NCBI GenBank assembly: GCA_021737905.1
Contig: JAIPDA010000080.1
Coordinates: forward strand, 1-9,257
Direction of reading: 5' to 3'
DNA length: 9,257 nt
From: Rhodoferax sp.
GTDB lineage: Bacteria > Pseudomonadota > Gammaproteobacteria > Burkholderiales > Burkholderiaceae_C
Part shown: piece after piece, positions 1 through 5,673 of the stretch
Position numbering within the stretch: position 1 is the first letter of the stretch
Layout: the number at the start of each line of letters is the position of its first letter
Program-made: the position numbers and the translations under genes
Notes under the pieces: model-generated
Told to the model about the DNA's origin: nothing
Seen by the model: the letters and a program-made list of their open reading frames with translations, nothing else
Database searches by the model: none

Positions 1-2
1 TG

Positions 3-260
3 TACTTTGTCGGTCCGACGCCGGCTGCCATCATGCAGGTCCAGCGGGATTTGCTGGTGCAAGACACCATCGCTTTGATGGAGCGGCACTTTGACGCCAC
101 TGAACTGGGCGAGGTGGTGACCGCGGTGGATAAATTGTTTGAGCGCCGCTTTGACTCTCTGGTCAATTCGATGCAGCTGGGCAAGCCGCCACGCGGGCAG
201 GGCGGCTCTCCCGGGGGCTCAGGTCACGGTGGTGGACGCAAGCCAAGGCATTTGCACTGA
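3..260 (+). CDS. C-terminal end of an unrecognised protein (5' end outside window)
   Basis: The reading frame is open from position 3 and ends at TGA 258-260. It gives 85 residues, with an internal ATG at 33. Because the frame is already open upstream of that ATG, this is more likely the tail of a longer gene than a complete 75-residue gene. The middle is amphipathic and charged (RDLLVQDTIALMERHFDATE, then VVTAVDKLFERRFDSLVNSM) and looks helical. The last 25 residues or so are a low-complexity Gly/Ser/Arg/His tail ending in RKPRHLH, probably disordered. I recognise no family and propose no function. It converges on the fumarase gene with 24 bases between the stop codons and no obvious terminator. 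The coding call is moderately secure because the frame uses GC-rich third positions; the identity is open. Confidence 0.6.
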   Translation, partial: YFVGPTPAAIMQVQRDLLVQDTIALMERHFDATELGEVVTAVDKLFERRFDSLVNSMQLGKPPRGQGGSPGGSGHGGGRKPRHLH

Positions 261-284
261 GCTCACGGTCGGCTCGCCTTCGCT

Positions 285-1856
285 TCAGATCGCCTTGACC
301 GGGATTTGCTTGTACTGACCGCTCGCAATTTTCTTTTGCCACTCAGCCGGACCGGTGATGTGGGTGCTGGTGCCGGCGGCGTCGACTGCCACAGTCACCG
401 GCATGTCGACCACATCAAACTCGTAGATCGCTTCCATGCCCAGGTCGGCAAAGCCGATGACCTTGGCGCTCTTGATGGCTTTGCTGACCAAATAGGCGGC
501 GCCGCCCACGGCCATCAGGTAGGCGCTCTGGTGTTTTTGGATGGCTTCGATGGCGACCGGGCCGCGCTCGGCCTTGCCGATCATGGCGACCAGGCCGGTC
601 TGGCCCAGCATCATCTCGGTGAAGCTGTCCATGCGGGTGGACGTGGTCGGGCCGGCAGGGCCCACGGCTTCGTCGCCCACCGGGTCTACCGGGCCTACGT
701 AGTAAATTACCCGGTTGCTGAAATCCACGGGCAGCTTTTCGCCCTTGGCCAGCATCTGTTGAATGCGCTTGTGTGCGGCGTCGCGGCCGGTCAGCATTTT
801 GCCGCTGAGCAGCAAGGTGTCGCCCGGCTTCCAGCTGGCGACTTCCACCTTGCTGAGCGTGTCCAGGTTGACCTTTTTACTTTTGACGTAATCAGGTGTC
901 CATTCAACCTTGGGCCAGAGGTCCAGGCTGGGCGGCGTCAAGTAGGCCGGGCCGCTGCCGTCAAGCACAAAGTGCGCATGGCGAGTGGCTGCGCAGTTGG
1001 GAATCATGGCGACTGGCTTGCCGGCGGCATGCGTCGGATAGAGCTTGATCTTGATGTCGAGCACGGTGGTCAGCCCGCCAAGGCCTTGCGCACCAATGCC
1101 CAGCGCGTTGACTTTGTCAAACAGCTCCAGGCGCATTTCCTCGACCTGGTCAAGCGGCTTGCCGGCCGCGCTTTTGGCTTGCAGCTCGTACATGTCGATG
1201 TCGTCCATCAGGCTCTCTTTGGCCAGGAGAACGGCTTTTTCTGCAGTGCCGCCAATGCCGATGCCCAGCATGCCGGGCGGGCACCAGCCGGCGCCCATGG
1301 TGGGAACGGTTTTGAGCACCCAGTCAACGATGGAGTCGCCCGGGTTGAGCATGGCCAATTTGCTTTTGTTTTCGGAGCCGCCGCCCTTGGCTGCCACCGT
1401 CACCTCCATGGTGTTACCGGGCACCAGCTCGGTAAAAATCACAGCGGGTGTGTTGTCCTGCGTGTTGACGCGCTTGAAGTGCGGGTCAGCGACAACGCTG
1501 GCACGCAGGGTGTTGTCAGGGTGCTTGTAGCCGCGACGAACGCCCTCGTTGACGGCGTCTTCAAAGCTGCCGGTAAAACCTGTCAAGCGAACATCCATCC
1601 CGACCTTGATGAACACGTTGACGATGCCGGTGTCCTGGCAGATCGGCCTGTGGCCGGTGGCGCTCATCTTGGAGTTGGTCAGGATCTGCGCAATGGCGTC
1701 CTTGGCTGCCGGGCTTTGTTCGCGCTCGTAGGCACGCGCCAGGTGTGCAATGAAATCGGCCGGGTGGTAGTAGCTGATGAATTGCAGTGCTGCAGCCACC
1801 GATTCGATCAGGTCTTCTTGTTGGATGTGTGTGGTCATGGGCGTGTTTCTTGACAT
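285..1856 (-). CDS. fumA: Class I (iron-sulfur) fumarate hydratase
   Basis: This cytoplasmic TCA-cycle enzyme catalyses reversible hydration of fumarate to L-malate using an oxygen-sensitive [4Fe-4S] cluster. The 523-residue product has the usual single-chain class I layout: an N-terminal cluster-binding domain (about 15-300) and a C-terminal domain (about 325-515). Three cysteines sit in the expected cluster motifs: C73 in ICQDTGIVN, C192 in GAGWCPPG and C288 in IPNCAATRHAHF. The Asp of CQDTG (D75) corresponds to an active-site Asp of the family. The C-terminal half carries YYVGPVDPVGDEAVGPAGPT followed by TSTRMD (about 385-410), a class I hallmark. The start is uncertain: ATG 1856 gives MSRNTP and ATG 1838 gives MTTHIQQ. 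Neither has a strong Shine-Dalgarno sequence, and the nearby yqhA stop suggests translational coupling. Some class I enzymes also act on mesaconate or tartrate, so substrate breadth is not settled by sequence. Confidence 0.96.
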   Translation of the reverse strand: MSRNTPMTTHIQQEDLIESVAAALQFISYYHPADFIAHLARAYEREQSPAAKDAIAQILTNSKMSATGHRPICQDTGIVNVFIKVGMDVRLTGFTGSFEDAVNEGVRRGYKHPDNTLRASVVADPHFKRVNTQDNTPAVIFTELVPGNTMEVTVAAKGGGSENKSKLAMLNPGDSIVDWVLKTVPTMGAGWCPPGMLGIGIGGTAEKAVLLAKESLMDDIDMYELQAKSAAGKPLDQVEEMRLELFDKVNALGIGAQGLGGLTTVLDIKIKLYPTHAAGKPVAMIPNCAATRHAHFVLDGSGPAYLTPPSLDLWPKVEWTPDYVKSKKVNLDTLSKVEVASWKPGDTLLLSGKMLTGRDAAHKRIQQMLAKGEKLPVDFSNRVIYYVGPVDPVGDEAVGPAGPTTSTRMDSFTEMMLGQTGLVAMIGKAERGPVAIEAIQKHQSAYLMAVGGAAYLVSKAIKSAKVIGFADLGMEAIYEFDVVDMPVTVAVDAAGTSTHITGPAEWQKKIASGQYKQIPVKAI

Positions 1857-1861
1857 TTTGT

Positions 1862-2464
1862 TCAGTGCTCAGCGCTGCCGTCGCGCACCATCAGTTTGTC
1901 GGTGTAGGCAATGGCCAGGGCACTGAGCAGGAACACGATGTGGATGATGGTTTGCCACATCAACACTTTCAGGTCGTAGTTGGCCGCGTTGATGAAGGTC
2001 TTGAGCAGGTGGATGGAGCTGATGCCGATGATGGCTGTGGCCAGCTTGACCTTGAGCACCGAGGCATTCACGTGGCTCAGCCATTCGGGCTGGTCCGGGT
2101 GGTCTTCCAGGTTCATGCGGCTGACAAAGGTTTCGTACCCGCCGACGATGACCATGATCAGCAGGTTGGAGATCATGACCACATCAATCAGTGCCAGCAC
2201 CACCAGCATGATCACTGTCTCGTTGAGGGAGGTGATGGCCACATCGGTTTTGTAGCCGATGCTGCTGACCAGCGCCTGCAGCGCGGTCTGGCTGCCAAAT
2301 ACAGCCTCGACCAGGTGCATCAATTCCACGAGGAAGTGAAAAACGTAGACACCTTGCGCCACGATCAAGCCAATGTACAAAGGCAACTGAAGCCAGCGGC
2401 TGGCAAAGATAAAGCGTGGAACGGGGCGCAATGCGTGTGGGGTTTTGGGTTTTGGGTCGGCCAT
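1862..2464 (-). CDS. yqhA: UPF0114 / YqhA-family inner-membrane protein
   Basis: The product is a 200-residue integral membrane protein of the UPF0114 (TIGR00645, YqhA) family, whose biochemical role is not established. Four hydrophobic segments are visible at about 25-48, 82-108, 139-158 and 168-187. The first follows a short basic, proline-rich N-terminus (MADPKPKTPHALRP). Family-like stretches are FASRWLQLPLYIGLI, SLNETVIMLVVLALIDVVMI with NLLIMVIVGGYETFVSR after it, and LKVKLATAIIGISSIHLLK. The loop at about 117-135 is polar and acidic. The stop codon (1862-1864) lies 5 bases before the fumarase ATG, so the two genes are almost certainly co-transcribed with yqhA first. Upstream, the minus-strand start has no clear Shine-Dalgarno. 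An exporter, channel or redox-linked membrane role is possible, but nothing in the sequence decides it. Confidence 0.9.
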   Translation of the reverse strand: MADPKPKTPHALRPVPRFIFASRWLQLPLYIGLIVAQGVYVFHFLVELMHLVEAVFGSQTALQALVSSIGYKTDVAITSLNETVIMLVVLALIDVVMISNLLIMVIVGGYETFVSRMNLEDHPDQPEWLSHVNASVLKVKLATAIIGISSIHLLKTFINAANYDLKVLMWQTIIHIVFLLSALAIAYTDKLMVRDGSAEH

Positions 2465-2488
2465 GGTGTTTTCGGTGTTTAATTCAAA

Positions 2489-2494
2489 ATTGTA
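2489..2494 (-). promoter_or_regulatory. Possible -10 box for yqhA-fumarase
   Basis: On the minus strand these bases read TACAAT, five of six matches to the sigma-70 -10 consensus, placed 25 bases before the yqhA ATG. No convincing -35 hexamer is found 16-18 bases upstream, where the sequence is GC-rich. The call is tentative. Confidence 0.3.
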
Positions 2495-2597
2495 GGGGTT
2501 TCACATTGGCCGCCCCGGGAGCAGGTGTTTGTAAGCTTGGAGCCAGTCAGTGGCTTGTAAGTGCCAGCCGCGACATTTGGCTTTGCTTAGGAATTTT

Positions 2598-2603
2598 TAT
2601 AAT
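2598..2603 (+). promoter_or_regulatory. -10 box of the acs promoter
   Basis: The bases are an exact TATAAT in an A/T-rich island that stands out from the surrounding GC-rich sequence. A start of transcription about 7 bases downstream would give an acs leader of only about 16 bases, just enough for the ribosome binding site. The best -35 candidate is TTGGCT at 2577-2582, with four of six matches but a short 15-base spacer. The promoter may therefore need an activator or depend on the -10 element. It lies in the divergent yqhA/acs region. Confidence 0.5.
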
Positions 2604-2610
2604 CGAGATA

Positions 2611-2618
2611 AAGAGGAG
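2611..2618 (+). promoter_or_regulatory. Ribosome binding site of acs
   Basis: AAGAGGAG lies 7 bases before ATG 2626 and is the strongest Shine-Dalgarno in the window. It fixes the acs start at 2626 even though the reading frame stays open upstream to about 2416. Confidence 0.8.
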
Positions 2619-2625
2619 ACAACAC

Positions 2626-4623
2626 ATGAGTGCACCGCAATCGGCCATTGAGTCAACACTGGTAGAAAACCGGGTTTTCAATCCGGACCCGGCCTTTGTC
2701 AAACATGCTCGCATTTCAGGCATGGCTGCCTATGATGCACTGTGCAAAGAGGCCGAAACGGATTTTGAGGGCTACTGGGCCCGTCTGGCCCGCGAGAACC
2801 TGAGCTGGAAAAAACCTTTCACCCGCACACTGGACGAGTCGAACGCACCTTTTTACAAGTGGTTCGCCGACGGCCTGATCAATGCTTCGTACAACTGCCT
2901 GGATCGCCATCTGGGCACCGCTACCGAACAGCAAAAAGCCATCATCTTCGAAAGCGATGACGGCAAGGTGACAAACGTCACCTACAAGGAACTGCACGCC
3001 AAGGTTTGCCAGTTTGCCAATGTGCTCAAGGGCATGGGTGTGAAAAAGGGCGACCGTGTGGTCATCTACATGCCGATGACGGTCGAAGGCGTGGTGGCCA
3101 TGCAGGCCTGCGCCCGCATTGGCGCCACGCACTCGGTGGTGTTTGGCGGTTTTTCTGCCAAGAGCCTGCAAGAGCGTATTCAGGACGCCGGTGCCGTGGC
3201 TGTCATCACCGCCAACTACCAGTTGCGCGGCGGCAAAGAGTTGCCTTTGAAGGCCATCGTTGACGAAGGCATTGCGCTGGGCGGTTGCGAGTCGATCAAG
3301 AACGTCATTGTTTACCAGCGCACCCAGACGGCCTGCAACATGGTCGCAGGCCGTGACAGCCTGATGCATGAAGGCATGGCCGCCCAGTCCGCGGTGTGTG
3401 AGCCTGAATTTGTGGGCGCTGAGCATCCGCTCTTCATTCTTTACACCTCCGGCTCAACGGGTAAGCCCAAGGGCGTGCAGCACAGCACAGGCGGCTATTT
3501 GCTGTGGGCTAAGCTGACCATGGATTGGACTTTTGACATCCGCCCTAGCGATGTGTTCTGGTGCACCGCTGACATCGGTTGGATCACCGGTCACACTTAT
3601 GTGGCCTACGGTCCCTTGGCCGCCGGCGCCACCCAGGTGATTTTTGAAGGCATTCCGACCTACCCGAATGCCGGACGATTCTGGCAAATGATCGAGCGCC
3701 ACAAGGTCAGCGTGTTTTACACCGCACCGACGGCGATTCGCTCACTGATCAAAGCAGCTGAAGCTGATCCTAAAGTGCACCCGGATGCTTCGGACTTGAG
3801 CAGCCTGCGCATCCTCGGCTCGGTGGGTGAGCCCATCAACCCCGAAGCCTGGATGTGGTACTACAAAAACATCGGCCACGAGAAGTGCCCGATCGTGGAC
3901 ACCTTCTGGCAGACCGAAACCGGTGGCCACATGATGACCCCGCTGCCAGGCGCCACGCCCCTGGTGCCCGGCAGTTGCACGCTGCCACTGCCCGGCATCA
4001 TGGCGGCCATCGTTGATGAGGCCGGCCATGACGTGCCCAACGGCTCCGGCGGCATGCTGGTGATCAAGCGCCCCTGGCCCTCGATGATCCGCACCATCTG
4101 GAACGACCCCGAGCGTTTTGCCAAAAGCTACTTTCCCGCAGAGATGGGCGGCACTTACTACCTGGCCGGCGATGGCGCGGTGCGCAGCGAAGACCGTGGC
4201 TACTTCCGTATCACCGGCCGCATTGACGATGTGCTCAATGTGTCCGGTCACCGCATGGGCACCATGGAAATCGAGTCGGCGCTGGTGGCGCATTCTGCAC
4301 TGGTGGCAGAAGCTGCCGTGGTCGGCCGTCCTGACGATGTGACCGGCGAGGCCATCGTGGCCTTTGTGGTGCTCAAGCGCCCCCGGCCTACGGGCGATGA
4401 GGCCAAAGCGATTGCCAAGGAACTGCGTGATTGGGTTGGCAAGGAGATCGGACCGATCGCCAAACCCAAGGAAATCCGCTTTGGCGACAACCTGCCCAAA
4501 ACCCGCAGCGGCAAGATCATGCGCCGCCTGTTGCGCGGCATTGCCAAGGGCGACGCCATGCCGCAGGACACCTCGACGCTGGAGAACCCGGCCATCCTGG
4601 ATCAGCTGTCTGAAAAGAGCTGA
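2626..4623 (+). CDS. acs: Acetyl-CoA synthetase (AMP-forming acetate-CoA ligase)
   Basis: This cytoplasmic enzyme activates acetate with ATP and CoA through acetyl-AMP, allowing growth on or scavenging of acetate. The 665-residue product is full length for the family (E. coli Acs has 652). An N-terminal cap (about 20-90) precedes the large AMP-binding domain. Y273 begins the P-loop motif YTSGSTGKPKG. DIGWITGHTYVAYGPLAAGA and TFWQTETGG (W428) form the acetate/ATP site. D516 in YLAGDGA and the R528 to R532 stretch (FRITGRIDDVLNVSGHRMG) lead into the mobile C-terminal domain. K630 in PKTRSGKIMRR is the lysine that is catalytic for adenylation and is reversibly acetylated in studied Acs enzymes. 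The exact length and the WQTETGG and GHTYVAYGP motifs favour acetyl- over propionyl-CoA synthetase, although related ligases overlap in substrate. The gene diverges from yqhA-fumarase and may share its control region. Its downstream neighbour is convergent, so acs is probably monocistronic. Confidence 0.97.
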   Translation: MSAPQSAIESTLVENRVFNPDPAFVKHARISGMAAYDALCKEAETDFEGYWARLARENLSWKKPFTRTLDESNAPFYKWFADGLINASYNCLDRHLGTATEQQKAIIFESDDGKVTNVTYKELHAKVCQFANVLKGMGVKKGDRVVIYMPMTVEGVVAMQACARIGATHSVVFGGFSAKSLQERIQDAGAVAVITANYQLRGGKELPLKAIVDEGIALGGCESIKNVIVYQRTQTACNMVAGRDSLMHEGMAAQSAVCEPEFVGAEHPLFILYTSGSTGKPKGVQHSTGGYLLWAKLTMDWTFDIRPSDVFWCTADIGWITGHTYVAYGPLAAGATQVIFEGIPTYPNAGRFWQMIERHKVSVFYTAPTAIRSLIKAAEADPKVHPDASDLSSLRILGSVGEPINPEAWMWYYKNIGHEKCPIVDTFWQTETGGHMMTPLPGATPLVPGSCTLPLPGIMAAIVDEAGHDVPNGSGGMLVIKRPWPSMIRTIWNDPERFAKSYFPAEMGGTYYLAGDGAVRSEDRGYFRITGRIDDVLNVSGHRMGTMEIESALVAHSALVAEAAVVGRPDDVTGEAIVAFVVLKRPRPTGDEAKAIAKELRDWVGKEIGPIAKPKEIRFGDNLPKTRSGKIMRRLLRGIAKGDAMPQDTSTLENPAILDQLSEKS

Positions 4624-4675
4624 CCTGTCTGTCACCGCGTCTGCTGGTGCGGGAAAACTGGGATTTTTGAACGCC

Positions 4676-4689
4676 TTGCCTTAAGGCAA
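4676..4689. repeat. Perfect 14-base palindrome in the convergent acs gap
   Basis: TTGCCTTAAGGCAA can form a five-pair stem with a TTAA loop. It lies 53 bases after the acs stop and 30 bases beyond the stop of the opposing gene, in an otherwise featureless 95-base gap. It lacks a following T-run on the plus strand, and only TTTT precedes it on the minus strand. It is at best a weak terminator; a protein-binding site is equally possible. Confidence 0.35.
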
Positions 4690-4718
4690 AACCGAGCTGA
4701 AAGTTAAAAAAGAAGCGC

Positions 4719-5270
4719 TCAGACAGCCGGCCTGGCGGCAGGCGCTGCTGGCGCTGCACCGGGGGCGGCTTGGTTGGAATTTGGCATGGCCGCCGGCGCA
4801 GGGCTGGTGCCGCCCGTGGTTTTAGCTTCAGCTGCGGGAGCCGTCGCCTGAGGGCTGGCAGCTGCATCCTGGCCCCCGGTTTGCACCATGGCCGTATTGG
4901 CAGGCGTTGGTTTGACAAGTGCAGCAGCGTTTTGCCGGCTTTCAATCAGCCCGTCAATGGCCGCTGTCAACATGGCCGTGTCGGTGGTGCCCAGCCAGGC
5001 GGCACGGTTGGAGGCAATGTTGATAGCTTGGTTCAGCGTGCAGGCCGAACTGTTGCGCTGAATCCACTCCGCGGCTTTGACAGAGCGCTCCATCGGGTCG
5101 TGAATGTTCAGACCGATGGCCTTGAAGTCTGCCACCAGGCAGACTGCGCGAGGCGCTGCCGGAGCGGCCGGCTTGTTCACCCTTTTGGCTGTTTGAGCAG
5201 CAGCCGTGCCAAGAGCAGCCGTCAGCAGACAGGCCAGGGCAATTCGAGCGGAAACAATGGTTTGGGTCAT
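4719..5270 (-). CDS. Secreted protein of unknown function with Ala/Pro-rich tail
   Basis: I do not recognise this 183-residue protein. Residues 1-25 form a good Sec signal peptide (MTQTIVSAR, then a hydrophobic core, then ALGTAAA before Q26), so the protein is probably periplasmic. After a short basic, Ala/Pro linker (about 28-41) comes a compact region at about 42-115 that looks folded and helical. It contains VCLVADFKAIGLNIHDPMER and AAEWIQRNSSACTLNQAINI. Its two cysteines (C44 and C77) could form a disulfide. From about 116 onward the chain is dominated by Ala, Pro, Thr, Gly and Gln and is probably disordered. The gene lies 56 bases downstream of the cytochrome c gene on the same strand and may share its transcript. 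A six-base T-run follows the stop on the minus strand (4711-4706), without a clear stem. The start ATG has no strong Shine-Dalgarno. Confidence 0.7.
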   Translation of the reverse strand: MTQTIVSARIALACLLTAALGTAAAQTAKRVNKPAAPAAPRAVCLVADFKAIGLNIHDPMERSVKAAEWIQRNSSACTLNQAINIASNRAAWLGTTDTAMLTAAIDGLIESRQNAAALVKPTPANTAMVQTGGQDAAASPQATAPAAEAKTTGGTSPAPAAMPNSNQAAPGAAPAAPAARPAV

Positions 5271-5298
5271 GACTTGATATGAATCGTCACCAGCAGCG

Positions 5299-5313
5299 AA
5301 AACCTGAGGTTTT
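5299..5313. repeat. Inverted repeat between cytochrome c and the unknown secreted protein gene
   Basis: The 15 bases read AAAACCTGAGGTTTT, with perfect seven-base arms around one base. It lies 13 bases after the cytochrome c stop in the direction of transcription. On the minus strand it ends in TTTT, so it could act as a weak intrinsic terminator or attenuator between the two genes. The stem is A/T-rich and the T-run short. Confidence 0.35.
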
Positions 5314-5326
5314 AAGTGGCTGAGCC

Positions 5327-5641
5327 TTACTTTTGCGTCAGGATCCAGCTGACCAACTGCCTGGCTTCATCTGGTGAGACCTGCGCGTTGGACGGCATGG
5401 GCACGGGGCCCCAGACACCGGAACCGCCCTTGATGATTTTGACGGCCAGTTTGTCGACGGCATCTCTTTGGCCGGCGTATTTGGCTGCCACATCTTTGTA
5501 GGACGGGCCGACCAGTTTTTTGTCAGCAGCATGGCAGGACATGCAGTTTTTGGCTGCTGCCAGCTTCTGGTCAGCCAGGGCGGGTGCAGCCATCAAAAGA
5601 CCGCTCAGGGCGGCACAAATCAGAGTAGAGGATTTTTTCAT
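5327..5641 (-). CDS. Small class I cytochrome c (c551/c552 type)
   Basis: This is a periplasmic electron carrier with one covalently bound haem. From ATG 5641 the product has 104 residues. A classic Sec signal peptide (MKKSSTLICAALSGLLMAAP, then ALA before D24) leaves a mature chain of about 81 residues, the size of Pseudomonas-type c551. The haem attachment motif is CMSCH (33-37), followed by the KKLVGPSYKDVAAKYAGQ stretch typical of c551/c552. M82 in PVPMPSNAQV is the likely sixth haem ligand, and the C-terminal helix is DEARQLVSWILTQK. An alternative ATG at 5674 overlaps the ilvD stop and would add 11 residues before MKK. The signal-peptide shape favours 5641, but neither start has a clear Shine-Dalgarno. 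Redox partners are unknown; members of this family donate electrons to terminal oxidases, nitrite reductases or peroxidases. Confidence 0.92.
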   Translation of the reverse strand: MKKSSTLICAALSGLLMAAPALADQKLAAAKNCMSCHAADKKLVGPSYKDVAAKYAGQRDAVDKLAVKIIKGGSGVWGPVPMPSNAQVSPDEARQLVSWILTQK

Positions 5642-5673
5642 GATCAGTTCTGAAAAGTTGGTGGAATGGGGCA

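Noticed and set aside
3..29. YFVGPTPA at the start of the left partial gene resembles the GPTPA/GPVDP motif of fumarase and tartrate dehydratase
   Set aside because: The residues that follow do not continue the dehydratase pattern (no GPTTS or RMD), so it is not a duplicated fumarase fragment.
306..1853. A 515-codon open frame on the plus strand opposite the fumarase gene
   Set aside because: The minus strand encodes an intact class I fumarase with all three cluster cysteines. The opposite frame is rich in His, Ala, Gly and Val without domain logic, the usual by-product of GC-rich codon bias.
2416..2625. An N-terminal extension of acs by 70 residues
   Set aside because: It would overlap the yqhA start and the divergent promoter. 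The strong AAGAGGAG site and the normal Acs N-terminus fix the start at 2626.
4700..4721. Intrinsic terminator for the unknown secreted gene, based on a six-base T-run on the minus strand
   Set aside because: No stable stem immediately precedes the T-run; only the six-base AGCGCT self-complement is present.
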